NCBI RefSeq assembly: GCF_002807055.1
Contig: NZ_NIXN01000001.1
Location: 1,116,001 to 1,180,000, forward strand
DNA from: Confluentibacter citreus
GTDB taxonomy: Bacteria; Bacteroidota; Bacteroidia; Flavobacteriales; Flavobacteriaceae
Direction: 5' to 3'
DNA length: 64,000 nt
Shown here: positions 27,092-36,346 of the stretch, piece by piece
How the letters are laid out: each line of letters begins with the position of its first letter
Numbering within the stretch: position 1 is the stretch's first letter
Notes under the pieces: model-generated
Database searches by the model: none
What the model saw: the letters and a program-made list of their open reading frames with translations, nothing else
What the model was told of the DNA's origin: nothing
Position numbers and translations under genes: made by a program

Positions 27092-28273
27092 ATGAAAAAA
27101 TTAGTGATAGCATACAGTGGCGGTTTAGATACGTCCTACTGTGCGGTAAGTTTGTCGAAAGAATTTGATGTGCATGCGGTTAGCGTCAATACAGGTGGAT
27201 TTACCAAAGCCGAAATCGATCATATTGAAAGTAATGCCTATAAAATGGGTGTTACTACGTATAAAAATATCGATGCCGTAGCCACATTTTACCAAAAGGT
27301 GGTTAAGTATTTGATTTTTGGAAATGTATTAAAAAATAATACGTATCCCTTATCTGTAAGTGCAGAGCGAATCATACAAGCTATTGAAATTGTTGAGTAT
27401 GCTAAGAGTATAGATGCAGAATATATAGCTCACGGAAGCACAGGCGCTGGAAATGATCAAGTACGTTTCGATATGATTTTCCAAACATTGGCGCCAGAAA
27501 TTCAAATCGTTACACCTATTAGGGATAAAAAGCTAAGCAGACAAGAGGAAATAGATTATTTAAAAGCTAATGGTATTGACATGTCTTGGGAAAAAGCGAA
27601 GTATTCAGTAAACAAAGGACTTTGGGGAACTAGTGTTGGTGGTTCGGAAACCTTGACATCTGATAAGCCTTTACCTGAAGAAGCATATCCATCACAGTTA
27701 AAACACGCAGAGCCTGAAAAAGTAAAACTGACTTTTATGAAAGGGGAGTTAATAGCTATAAATGGCATAGAAAATGACCCAGAAATCAATATTGAAGTAT
27801 TAAACAATCTGGCGAAAGCTTATGCTATTGGTAGAGATATTCATGTGGGAGATACGATTGTGGGTATAAAAGGTAGGGTTGGTTTTGAAGCCGCGGCGGC
27901 ATTGATAACTATTAAAGCCCATCATTTATTGGAAAAACATACACTTACCAAATGGCAATTACAACATAAAGAATATTTAGCTAGTTTTTATGGCATGCAT
28001 TTGCACGAAGGTCAGTATTTAGATCCCGTTATGAGAAATATTGAAGCATTTTTAGAAAGCAGTCAAGATAAAGTCAGTGGCGATGTGGTAGTCACTTTAA
28101 AACCATATCATTTTACGTTGGATGGGATTTCATCTAAACACGATTTAATGAATGCGAAGTTTGGAAGTTATGGCGAAGAAAATAAAGGATGGACTCCAGA
28201 AGAAGCAAAAGGTTTTATTAAAATTTTCGGCAATCAGAACAAAATATATCAACAAGTAAATTCCGGATCATGA
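27092..28273 (+). CDS. argG: argininosuccinate synthase
   Basis: Joins citrulline and aspartate with ATP. The 393-residue protein opens with the PP-loop AYSGGLDTSYCA and contains EYIAHGSTGAGNDQVRFD and the DKPLPEEAYPSQ stretch. It overlaps argC by 4 bases (ATGA). The 116-base gap before it holds a 26-codon open frame (27002-27082, MKRACSKF...) with two adjacent Arg codons that is not supported as a gene. Confidence 0.97.
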   Translation: MKKLVIAYSGGLDTSYCAVSLSKEFDVHAVSVNTGGFTKAEIDHIESNAYKMGVTTYKNIDAVATFYQKVVKYLIFGNVLKNNTYPLSVSAERIIQAIEIVEYAKSIDAEYIAHGSTGAGNDQVRFDMIFQTLAPEIQIVTPIRDKKLSRQEEIDYLKANGIDMSWEKAKYSVNKGLWGTSVGGSETLTSDKPLPEEAYPSQLKHAEPEKVKLTFMKGELIAINGIENDPEINIEVLNNLAKAYAIGRDIHVGDTIVGIKGRVGFEAAAALITIKAHHLLEKHTLTKWQLQHKEYLASFYGMHLHEGQYLDPVMRNIEAFLESSQDKVSGDVVVTLKPYHFTLDGISSKHDLMNAKFGSYGEENKGWTPEEAKGFIKIFGNQNKIYQQVNSGS

Positions 28274-29247
28274 TTCAAGTAGGCATTATAGGTGGCGCAG
28301 GTTACACGGCAGGAGAATTGATACGATTACTTATCAATCATCCTGAAACCGAGATTAATTTTGTGTATAGCACATCTAATGCTGGCAATAAAATTAGTAG
28401 TGTTCACCAAGATTTGTTGGGCGATTTAGACCTTAAGTTTACAGATACTATCAATCCGAATGTAGATGTATTATTTTTATGTTTGGGACATGGGAATTCT
28501 GTGAAGTTTTTATCAGCTAATGCGTTTTCAGATACTACTAAAATTATTGACTTAGGAAACGATTTCAGATTAGAAAAAGATAAACAATTCCATGGAAAAT
28601 CGTTTGTCTATGGTTTACCAGAATTACAAAAAGAAACCATTAAAAAAGCGGATTATATAGCCAATCCAGGATGTTTTGCAACAGCAATCCAATTGGCATT
28701 ATTACCATTGGCACAGCAAAATGTGTTAAGTGATGATGTGCATGTGAATGCGGTTACAGGTGCTACGGGAGCGGGAACATCGTTATCGGAAACCTCCCAT
28801 TTTCCGTGGAGGGATAACAACTTTTCGTATTATAAACCCTTTACGCACCAACATTTAGGGGAGATTAATCAGTCGGTTAAGCTATTGCAAAACAGCTTTT
28901 CTTCTGAAATTCTTTTTATGCCAAACAGAGGAAATTTTTCAAGAGGTATTTTTGCAACGGTTTACACCAACTTTGAAGGTACATTAGAAGATGCTAAAGA
29001 TTTGTTCAAAGCGTTTTATAAAGATGCTAAGTTTACGTTCGTTTCAGATGACGTGTTGCATTTAAAGCAAGTGGTAAACACCAATAAATGTTTGATTCAT
29101 TTGCATAAACACAATAATAAATTATTGGTGACGAGTATTATAGATAACCTTTTAAAGGGAGCATCCGGACAAGCAATTCAGAATATGAATTTAATGTTTG
29201 GTTTAGAAGAAACAACAGGATTGCAATTAAAAGCAACGTATTTTTAA
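28270..29247 (+). CDS. argC: N-acyl-gamma-glutamyl-phosphate reductase
   Basis: Reduces N-acylglutamyl phosphate to the semialdehyde with NADPH. The 325-residue protein has the dinucleotide motif GIIGGAGYTAGELIRLL and the catalytic Cys in IANPGCFATAIQLALLPL. Translationally coupled to argG. The acyl group is likely succinyl in this organism, judging from the transcarbamylase encoded downstream. Confidence 0.97.
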   Translation: MIQVGIIGGAGYTAGELIRLLINHPETEINFVYSTSNAGNKISSVHQDLLGDLDLKFTDTINPNVDVLFLCLGHGNSVKFLSANAFSDTTKIIDLGNDFRLEKDKQFHGKSFVYGLPELQKETIKKADYIANPGCFATAIQLALLPLAQQNVLSDDVHVNAVTGATGAGTSLSETSHFPWRDNNFSYYKPFTHQHLGEINQSVKLLQNSFSSEILFMPNRGNFSRGIFATVYTNFEGTLEDAKDLFKAFYKDAKFTFVSDDVLHLKQVVNTNKCLIHLHKHNNKLLVTSIIDNLLKGASGQAIQNMNLMFGLEETTGLQLKATYF

Positions 29248-29279
29248 AGCCCCACCTAACCTCCCCAAAGGGGAGGAAT
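29248..29279. repeat. CCTCCCC/GGGGAGG palindromic repeat, copy 1
   Basis: AGCCCCACCTAACCTCCCC followed by AAAGGGGAGGAAT. The reverse complement of 56156-56187 matches at 30 of 32 positions. It directly follows the argC stop codon and forms a 7-base-pair hairpin. Confidence 0.85.
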
Positions 29280-29394
29280 GATTTGTGGTAATTTTAAAAA
29301 TTATAAATAAACAGGAATGATTAAAAACAAGCCATTAATAAACAAATAATTAGACAACTTAATTAGTGAATTGGTGGCAATTAAAGGGTTAAAA

Positions 29395-30189
29395 ATGAAA
29401 ATAGCTATCATCGGAACAGGAAATTTAGGAAGCTCCATAGCCAAAGGACTTATTAAAAACAAAACGTTTACGTCGTTATACTTAAGTGATAAGAATACGA
29501 CGGCTGTAAATAGTTTTAATTCGGTTGAAAACGTCACTATTACCAATGACAATATGTTGGCAGTAGAGCAATCGGATATGGTTATTTTCGCTTTGCAACC
29601 GAAACATATCAATGCTGTTTTGGAAAGTGTTGCTTCTAAGATTACCGCTAACCATGTGGTTATTTCTGTTGCTGCTGGTGTTGACATTGCCAGGATTGAA
29701 GGTATTATTGGGAAGGATAAAAATATCATTCGTGTGATGCCCAATACAGCTATTTCCATTGGAAAATCCATGACTTGCATTGCCGCCAACGAAAAAGCCC
29801 AAGATAAAGTGGCTTTAGCGCAAAATATATTTAACCAATTAGGAACAACCATGGTCATTCCTGAGGATTTGGTACAAGCCGCCACCGTTATTTGTGCGAG
29901 CGGTATCGCGTTTTGGATGCGCCTTGTGCGTGCTACAACGCAAGGTGCCATACAATTAGGTTTTGAAGCAGAACAGGCACATGAATTAGCTACGCAAACG
30001 TGTTTTGGAGCAGCCAGTTTGTTACTGGAATCCGGGAGACATCCTGAGCAGGAAATAGACCGCGTTACAACCCCAAGTGGTTGTACCATTGAAGGTTTAA
30101 ATGCGATGGAACACCAAGGGTTGAGTTCGGCTTTAATACAAGGTATCGTGGCGTCGTTTGAGAAAATTAACCAAATTAAAAAGAATTAA
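29395..30189 (+). CDS. proC: pyrroline-5-carboxylate reductase
   Basis: Last step of proline synthesis. The 264-residue protein begins with the Rossmann motif MKIAIIGTGNLGSS and has the family C-terminal region TQTCFGAASLL...TTPSGCTIEGLNAME. ATG at 29395 is preferred to GTG at 29371 because the dinucleotide motif normally starts within a few residues of the N-terminus. It sits between argC and argD, and the argD start follows its stop by one base. Confidence 0.96.
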   Translation: MKIAIIGTGNLGSSIAKGLIKNKTFTSLYLSDKNTTAVNSFNSVENVTITNDNMLAVEQSDMVIFALQPKHINAVLESVASKITANHVVISVAAGVDIARIEGIIGKDKNIIRVMPNTAISIGKSMTCIAANEKAQDKVALAQNIFNQLGTTMVIPEDLVQAATVICASGIAFWMRLVRATTQGAIQLGFEAEQAHELATQTCFGAASLLLESGRHPEQEIDRVTTPSGCTIEGLNAMEHQGLSSALIQGIVASFEKINQIKKN

Positions 30190-30190
30190 A

Positions 30191-31351
30191 ATGCCATTAT
30201 TTGACGTTTATCCATTATATAATGTCACTCCAATATCTGGAAAAGATATGTACGTTTACGACGAAAAAGGAGTTGAATACTTAGACCTCTACGGAGGTCA
30301 TGCCGTGATTTCTATTGGGCATTCGCATCCCAAATATGTAGAAGCTGTTATCAATCAAGTATCTAAACTTGGATTCTATTCCAATGCGATTCAAAATCCG
30401 TTACAGGTTGAATTAGCTGATAAAATAGAAACATTATCAGGTTGTAAAGGTTACGAATTGTTTTTATGCAATTCTGGTGCCGAAGCCAACGAAAATGCAC
30501 TAAAATTAGCATCATTTAAAACAGGAAAAGCACGTGTTATTGCTTTTGATAATGCCTTTCACGGACGTACATCAGCAGCAGTCGCGGTAACCGATAATAA
30601 AAATATTGTAGCACCCATCAATGCGCAACAACAAGTCACTTTTTTAGCGTTAAATGATATTGAAGGCGTTAAAAGAGAATTGGAAAAAGGGGATGTTTGT
30701 GCCGTTATTGTTGAGTTTATTCAAGGTGTTGGCGGATTAGACCAAGGAACTGCCGAGTTTTTCGAACAAGTGGATGCCCTTTGTAAAGCCAATAATACCT
30801 ATTTTATTGCTGATGAGGTGCAATCGGGTTACGGACGTTCAGGTAAATTCTTTGCGTTTCAGTATTACAACGTGACACCAGAAGTTATTTCCATTGCGAA
30901 AGGTATGGGGAACGGATTTCCAATCGGTGGTATTTTAATCCACCCAAGTATTGAAGCCAAGCATGGAATGTTGGGTACTACGTTTGGCGGCAATCATTTG
31001 GCGTGTGCTGCTGGATTGGCTGTTTTGAATACCATTGAAGAAGAGAAATTGATGGATAATGTTAATGTTGTTTCAGATTATTTTATTTCTGTAGCTAAAT
31101 CAATTCCGCAAATAAAAACGATTAAAGGTAGAGGATTAATGATTGGTTTGGAATTCGACTTTGAAGTCGGCGACCTCAGAAAAAAGCTTATTTATGAGCA
31201 TCATATTTTTACTGGTGGCGCTTCCAATAAAAAGTTAATTAGAATTTTACCACCATTAACCATTCAGACAAACCATGTTGATGATTTTTTTAATGCCCTA
31301 AAAAAGGCATTGGTCAACGTTGAAAATAAAGAACTAGAAGTTCAAGGTTAG
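30191..31351 (+). CDS. argD: acylornithine aminotransferase
   Basis: PLP aminotransferase of 386 residues converting N-acylglutamate semialdehyde to N-acylornithine. Visible motifs are SNAIQNPLQVELA, FLCNSGAEANENALKLA, FIADEVQSGYGRSG and the PLP lysine in SIAKGMGNGFPIGG. ATG at 30191, one base after the proC stop, is chosen; an upstream in-frame codon at 30158 lies inside proC. Substrate is probably the N-succinyl form. Confidence 0.95.
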   Translation: MPLFDVYPLYNVTPISGKDMYVYDEKGVEYLDLYGGHAVISIGHSHPKYVEAVINQVSKLGFYSNAIQNPLQVELADKIETLSGCKGYELFLCNSGAEANENALKLASFKTGKARVIAFDNAFHGRTSAAVAVTDNKNIVAPINAQQQVTFLALNDIEGVKRELEKGDVCAVIVEFIQGVGGLDQGTAEFFEQVDALCKANNTYFIADEVQSGYGRSGKFFAFQYYNVTPEVISIAKGMGNGFPIGGILIHPSIEAKHGMLGTTFGGNHLACAAGLAVLNTIEEEKLMDNVNVVSDYFISVAKSIPQIKTIKGRGLMIGLEFDFEVGDLRKKLIYEHHIFTGGASNKKLIRILPPLTIQTNHVDDFFNALKKALVNVENKELEVQG

Positions 31352-31407
31352 TATAAAGTTTGTTGAAATTCAGAAGCCTAAAACTTCAAAAATTAAAAAC
31401 AAAAAAA

Positions 31408-32604
31408 ATGAATACATTATTAAACATAGAAACAAGAAATGCCGTATTACTTAAAATGGCTGAACTTTTGGAAAAAGAAAGAGCTGCTATCATTAAGATT
31501 AACAAAGCCGATTTAGAGGCTTATAAAGGTGAAGATATTTCTATGTACGATCGTTTAAAAGTAGATGATTCCAAAGTAGATGATATGATGGCCTCGGTAA
31601 CGCATTTAGCATCCCAAGACGATCCTGTGGGTGTTGAGCGTTTCGCTTTCAAACATGAGAATGGTATGCAGGTTTATAATAAAACAGCCTCATTTGGAAC
31701 GGTGTTGATTATTTATGAATCACGTCCGGATGTGACGGTGGAAGCTGCCGGCATTGCTTTTAAATCCGGAAATAAAATATTACTTAAAGGCGGAAAAGAG
31801 TCATTGAAATCGAATTTAAAGATTGTTGAACTGTGGCATCAGGCTTTAAAAGCAAACGATGCTTCAACCGATTGGGTAGAATATTTACAATTCGATAGAA
31901 CGGAAACCCAAGCGTTTTTAGAAAAGCCGACTCAAAAAGTGGATTTAATTGTCCCTCGTGGAGGCGAAAAACTGATTGCTTTTGTGAAAGAACATGCAAC
32001 CTGTCCTGTGATTATTAGTGGTCGTGGTAACAATTTTGTGTATGTGCACAAGGAAGCCGATTTACAAATAGCCATGGATGTGATTATCAATGCGAAAACC
32101 ACAAAAATTTCAGCGTGTAACGCTTTGGATAAAGTGTTGATTGATAAAAATTTACCAAATAAAGAAGTGTTTGTAAAAGACCTGATTTCAAAATTAAAAG
32201 AGTCTAAAGTCGCCATTTTGGGTGATGAAATCATGTCTGAATATGACCATGTTGAAGCTATTCCTTCAAACGATATTTGGTCTGAAGAATTTTTAGATTA
32301 TAAAATTGTGATTGGTGAAATTGAGTCGACTCAAGATGCTGTTGCTATGATTAATGCCTATTCTGGCGGACATTCTTCTTCCATAATTACGAAGAATGAG
32401 ATTGAAGCCCAAACATTCATGGCAAATGTTGATAATGCAGCTGTATATCATAATGTGTCAACAAGGTTTACCGATGGTTTTCAATTAGGTTTAGGTGGCG
32501 AATTAGCTATCAGTACCGATAAATTACACCAAAGAGGGCCGATAGGTTTACAACATTTAGTAACCAATAAATGGTATGTTCATGGGAATGGACAAATAAG
32601 ATAA
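31408..32604 (+). CDS. proA: glutamate-5-semialdehyde dehydrogenase
   Basis: Reduces glutamyl-5-phosphate in proline synthesis. The 398-residue aldehyde dehydrogenase-like protein has IYESRPDVTVEAAGIA, the catalytic Cys in KISACNALDKVLID and the HNVSTRFTDGFQLGLGGELAIS end motif. ATG at 31408 is chosen over an upstream in-frame TTG (31360) in the 56-base gap after argD. Its stop overlaps the proB start (TAATG). Confidence 0.96.
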   Translation: MNTLLNIETRNAVLLKMAELLEKERAAIIKINKADLEAYKGEDISMYDRLKVDDSKVDDMMASVTHLASQDDPVGVERFAFKHENGMQVYNKTASFGTVLIIYESRPDVTVEAAGIAFKSGNKILLKGGKESLKSNLKIVELWHQALKANDASTDWVEYLQFDRTETQAFLEKPTQKVDLIVPRGGEKLIAFVKEHATCPVIISGRGNNFVYVHKEADLQIAMDVIINAKTTKISACNALDKVLIDKNLPNKEVFVKDLISKLKESKVAILGDEIMSEYDHVEAIPSNDIWSEEFLDYKIVIGEIESTQDAVAMINAYSGGHSSSIITKNEIEAQTFMANVDNAAVYHNVSTRFTDGFQLGLGGELAISTDKLHQRGPIGLQHLVTNKWYVHGNGQIR

Positions 32605-33368
32605 TGCAGAAAAAGAAAAGAATATTACTTAAAGTAGGTTCTAATACACTTACCAAAGAAACCAATAATATTTCTAGAGGTAAGATTGAGGATATGGCGA
32701 ATCAAATCGCTTATTTAAAAGATAGTTGCGAATTTATTATTGTGAGTTCTGGTGCTATTGCCGCAGCAAAGCAACTTGTAAAGCTAGAGAGTAAAGGCAA
32801 GGAAATTACAGTAAAACAGGCGTTAGCATCTATCGGACAGCCCCACTTGATTCATATTTATCAAGAAATTTTTAGGGAAGCAGGGTTATTAACATCGCAG
32901 TGTTTGTTGTCTTATTCCGATTTTGAAAGAGAGCAAAGTCGGACGAACATCATGAATACCATCAATGTTTTGGTAGATAATAATTACATCCCCATTATCA
33001 ATGAAAATGATACTGTGGCAACGGATGAGATTAAGTTCGGGGACAACGATAAATTAGGAGCCCTAACAGCGTCGCTTTTAGAAGTGGATTTATTTATCAT
33101 TGCAACCAACACAAACGGTATTTATACCAAAGAATCTATGGAAAATGGGTCGCCAAAAACCATAGAGTTAGTGGAAGATTTTGAGGAGTTATTAAAACAA
33201 GTGGTGAGTTCGAAATCGTCTCATGGAAGTGGTGGTATGCAATCGAAGATTGAAGCGGCTGCCGTAACTAAAAAAGCAAATATAGAAACTTGGATTGTAA
33301 ACGGATTGGAAGATAATTTCATGATTAATGCTTTCAATAATAAAGTACCGTTTACCAAAATAAAATAA
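32604..33368 (+). CDS. proB: glutamate 5-kinase, short form
   Basis: Phosphorylates glutamate at the 5 position. The 254-residue amino acid kinase domain shows LLKVGSNTLT, IVSSGAIAAAK, INENDTVATDEIKFGDND and GSGGMQSKIEAA. It lacks the C-terminal PUA domain of E. coli ProB. ATG at 32604 overlaps the proA stop by one base, so the two are coupled; an upstream in-frame codon (32571) is inside proA. Confidence 0.96.
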   Translation: MQKKKRILLKVGSNTLTKETNNISRGKIEDMANQIAYLKDSCEFIIVSSGAIAAAKQLVKLESKGKEITVKQALASIGQPHLIHIYQEIFREAGLLTSQCLLSYSDFEREQSRTNIMNTINVLVDNNYIPIINENDTVATDEIKFGDNDKLGALTASLLEVDLFIIATNTNGIYTKESMENGSPKTIELVEDFEELLKQVVSSKSSHGSGGMQSKIEAAAVTKKANIETWIVNGLEDNFMINAFNNKVPFTKIK

Positions 33369-33374
33369 TTTACA

Positions 33375-34313
33375 ATGAAGCATTATACCTCTATAAACGA
33401 CATTGATAACATCCAATCATGGATTGAGGAAGCGAAAGCTTTAAAGGCTAATCCGTTAAAACATATAACGCTTGGTCAGCATAAAACCATTGGCTTGTTG
33501 TTTTTTAATTCCAGTTTACGCACCCGTTTAAGCACTCAAAAAGCTGCTTTAAATTTGGGCATGGATCCTATTGTGATGAATGTTTCCGGTGATGCTTGGG
33601 GCATCGAGTTTGGAGATGGTACCATCATGAACGGCAACACGGCTGAACACATCAAAGAAGCCGCAGCTGTTGTGTCCCAATATTGCAATATCATTGCGGT
33701 TAGAGCATTTCCAACGTTGACTGATAAAGCTTTGGATGAAAGTGAACAAGTTATCAATGCATTTATGAAATATGCTTCGGTGCCTATTGTGAATATGGAA
33801 AGTGCTACGGGTCACCCGCTTCAAGGTTTGACGGATGCTATTACCATTTCAGAATATGCCAATAAACCAAGACCGAAAGTCGTTTTAAGTTGGGCACCTC
33901 ATGTAAAAGCCTTACCACACGCAGTCGCCAATAGTTTTGTGCAAGCGATGCAAAAAATGGACGTTGAGTTTGTGATCACCAATCCGGAAGGGTATAATTT
34001 AAATCCAGAAATAACTGCTAATACGCCAATAACCCATAATCAAAATGAAGCCTTTAAAAACGCCGATTTTATATATGTGAAAAACTGGAGTAGTTACAAC
34101 GATTATGGAAAAATAATGAACACCGACCCTCATTGGATGATTACAAAAGAAAAATTAGGTGATGCAAAATTCATGCATTGTTTGCCAGTGAGACGTAACG
34201 TTATTGTTGAAGATGCCGTTTTAGATAGTGACAGTTCTATTGTAATTCAACAAGCCAATAACAGAACGTATGCCGCGCAATTGGTATTGAAAAAATTGCT
34301 TGAAAATTTATAA
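33375..34313 (+). CDS. argF': N-succinylornithine (acylornithine) carbamoyltransferase
   Basis: Transfers a carbamoyl group to N-acylornithine rather than free ornithine. The 312-residue protein has the carbamoyl phosphate motif NSSLRTRLSTQKAALNLG and HCLPVRRNVIVED, the signature of the acylornithine branch (ordinary OTC has HCLPAHR). At the position that discriminates acetyl from succinyl (Glu92 in the Xanthomonas acetyl enzyme, Pro90 in the Bacteroides fragilis succinyl enzyme) this protein has Ala90, in IMNGNTAEHIKEA. From published mutagenesis as I recall it, loss of Glu here favours succinylornithine. Spacing is 6 bases from proB. Confidence 0.93.
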   Translation: MKHYTSINDIDNIQSWIEEAKALKANPLKHITLGQHKTIGLLFFNSSLRTRLSTQKAALNLGMDPIVMNVSGDAWGIEFGDGTIMNGNTAEHIKEAAAVVSQYCNIIAVRAFPTLTDKALDESEQVINAFMKYASVPIVNMESATGHPLQGLTDAITISEYANKPRPKVVLSWAPHVKALPHAVANSFVQAMQKMDVEFVITNPEGYNLNPEITANTPITHNQNEAFKNADFIYVKNWSSYNDYGKIMNTDPHWMITKEKLGDAKFMHCLPVRRNVIVEDAVLDSDSSIVIQQANNRTYAAQLVLKKLLENL

Positions 34314-34319
34314 ACGAAT

Positions 34320-34344
34320 TGTCAGGTTGAGCGCAGTCGAAACC
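34320..34344. repeat. TGTCAGGTTGAGCGCAGTCGAAACC repeat, copy 1
   Basis: A 25-base sequence repeated exactly at 51140-51164 in the same orientation. It fills the short gap between the transcarbamylase and argB, 17 bases before the argB start. Confidence 0.9.
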
Positions 34345-34361
34345 TATTCAAAGTTGATATA

Positions 34362-35138
34362 ATGGAAACATTAAAAATTGTAAAAATAGGAGGAAATATT
34401 ATTGAGGACGATGGCTCTTTAAAAGCATTTCTAAAGCTATTTGCTAACTTAAAAGGAAAGAAAATCTTAGTGCATGGCGGTGGAAAGCGTGCAACAAATA
34501 TAGCATCGAAATTAGGTATTGAATCTAAAATGGTCAATGGCAGGCGTATTACCGATGCTGAAACTTTGGAAGTGATTACCATGGTTTATGGCGGATTGGT
34601 GAATAAGAATATCGTAGCGCAATTGCAAGCCTTGCAAGTGGATGCGATTGGTTTAACGGGTGCCGATGTGAATAGTATTTCATCAGAAAAAAGACCGGTG
34701 AAGGAAGTTGATTTTGGTTTTGTGGGCGATGTTAAAAAAGTGGCCCACAAATCCATAGATAAATTAATCCAAGCGGATTTCACTCCTGTATTTTGCGCGA
34801 TTACGCATGACGGTAAAGGACAACTATTAAACACGAATGCCGATACCATTACATCGCAATTGGCTGTTGGCATGAGCGAACTTTACGAAACATCCATTTA
34901 TTATTGCTTTGAGTTGAATGGTGTTTTAAAAGATATTAATGATAAAACCTCCGTCATAAAACACATCGATTCTAATACATACAATGAATTATTAGAACAA
35001 GGAATCATAGCCGATGGGATGTTGCCAAAACTTGAAAACTGTTTCGATGCTTTAAAAAATGGTGTAAAAACCATAAATATGGGAAACACCCATATGTTAA
35101 CCCAAGAAAATGATAATTTTACAAGAATAACTTTATAA
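34362..35138 (+). CDS. argB: acylglutamate kinase
   Basis: Phosphorylates N-acylglutamate. The 258-residue amino acid kinase has VKIGGNIIED at the N-terminus, VHGGGKRATNIASKLG, NGRRITDAETLEVI and LNTNADTITSQLA. It is short and lacks the N-terminal helix linked to arginine feedback in hexameric kinases, which suggests that this enzyme may not be arginine-inhibited. The argE start follows its stop by one base. Confidence 0.95.
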   Translation: METLKIVKIGGNIIEDDGSLKAFLKLFANLKGKKILVHGGGKRATNIASKLGIESKMVNGRRITDAETLEVITMVYGGLVNKNIVAQLQALQVDAIGLTGADVNSISSEKRPVKEVDFGFVGDVKKVAHKSIDKLIQADFTPVFCAITHDGKGQLLNTNADTITSQLAVGMSELYETSIYYCFELNGVLKDINDKTSVIKHIDSNTYNELLEQGIIADGMLPKLENCFDALKNGVKTINMGNTHMLTQENDNFTRITL

Positions 35139-35139
35139 T

Positions 35140-36207
35140 ATGCCTATTCAACAATTAACAAACGATGCCATATCATTATTAAAACAGTTGATAGAAACGC
35201 CGTCTTTTTCATCAGAAGAAGACCAAACCGCATCGCACATTGAAGCTTGGATGCAACGCCATAACATTGATTATAAAAGAACCCAAAACAACATTTGGGC
35301 GGTCAATAAATACTTTGATGCCAGTAAGCCAAATATGTTATTGAATTCACATCACGATACCGTAAAACCCAATACGGCCTATACAAAAGACCCATTTAAA
35401 GCCATTGTTGAAGATGGGAAATTATACGGTTTGGGCAGTAATGATGCCGGTGGTTGTTTGGTGTCATTAATAGCAACATTCACCCATTTTTACAATCATA
35501 CAGATTTAAAATATAATTTGATTTTGGTCGCTTCCGCGGAAGAAGAAAGCAGCGGGCCGAACGGATTAAACAGCATGTTGAAAATTATTCCAAGGATTGA
35601 TGTTGCCATTGTAGGCGAACCAACCTTAATGAATTTAGCAGTTGCCGAAAAAGGTTTGGTGGTTTTTGATGCGAAAGTAAAGGGAACGGCAAGTCATGCA
35701 GCACATCCAAATGATGATAATCCCATTTATAAAATGATAGAAACCTTGCAATGGTTTAAGGATTTAAAATTTGAAAAAAGCACGAAAGCTTTGGGCGATG
35801 TGAAATTAACCGTAACACAAATTAATGCTGGAAAGCAACACAATGTCGTGCCAGCTGAAGTGGATTTGGTTATTGACGTTCGAGTAAACGATGCCTATAC
35901 CAATACGGAAATTGCTGAGTTTTTACAAAAAAATGCACCATGCACCAGTATAGTTCCGCGTAGTTTACACTTAAATTCATCATCCATTCCTGTAGAACAC
36001 CCATTGGTGCAAGCAGGCATTGCGTTGGGTAGAACAACTTACGGCTCACCAACATTATCAGATCAAGCGTGGTTATCATGTAAATCATTGAAATTAGGGC
36101 CTGGTGATAGTCCGCGCTCCCATTCAGCAGACGAATATATTTATCTGCATGAAATAGAAGAAGGCATTAAAATTTATGTTGAATTGTTGAATAGGGTAAT
36201 TGTGTAA
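35140..36207 (+). CDS. argE: M20 deacylase, N-acylcitrulline/ornithine deacylase
   Basis: Zinc-dependent M20 family hydrolase of 355 residues. Metal ligands and catalysis are visible in LLNSHHDTVKPN, GLGSNDAGGC, ASAEEESSG, VGEPTLM and RSHSADEYI. Because the neighbouring transcarbamylase works on acylated ornithine, the natural substrate should be N-succinylcitrulline (or N-acetylcitrulline) rather than acetylornithine. Immediately after argB. Confidence 0.92.
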   Translation: MPIQQLTNDAISLLKQLIETPSFSSEEDQTASHIEAWMQRHNIDYKRTQNNIWAVNKYFDASKPNMLLNSHHDTVKPNTAYTKDPFKAIVEDGKLYGLGSNDAGGCLVSLIATFTHFYNHTDLKYNLILVASAEEESSGPNGLNSMLKIIPRIDVAIVGEPTLMNLAVAEKGLVVFDAKVKGTASHAAHPNDDNPIYKMIETLQWFKDLKFEKSTKALGDVKLTVTQINAGKQHNVVPAEVDLVIDVRVNDAYTNTEIAEFLQKNAPCTSIVPRSLHLNSSSIPVEHPLVQAGIALGRTTYGSPTLSDQAWLSCKSLKLGPGDSPRSHSADEYIYLHEIEEGIKIYVELLNRVIV

Positions 36208-36293
36208 CGTCATAACGAGGAGCAAAGCGACGTAGTTATCTCTTGATTTGAAATACTAATAAACAGATTGCTTCACTTTGTTCGCAATGACGA
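36208..36293. repeat. 86-base palindromic intergenic repeat
   Basis: Starts CGTCATAACGAGGAGCAAAG and ends TTTGTTCGCAATGACG; the two arms are imperfect inverted repeats with perfect CGTCAT/ATGACG ends. It begins directly at the argE stop. It resembles the widespread GTCATTGCGAGGAGC type of repeat found between bacterial genes. Confidence 0.8.
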
Positions 36294-36346
36294 AATCAGA
36301 ATTAACGACTAAACAAATCAACGCATAAACAAATAAACATCAAGAA

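Noticed and set aside
31360-31407. Upstream TTG start for proA
   Set aside because: The added residues are Lys-rich spacer translation; the family starts near MNTLLNIETRNAVLL at 31408.
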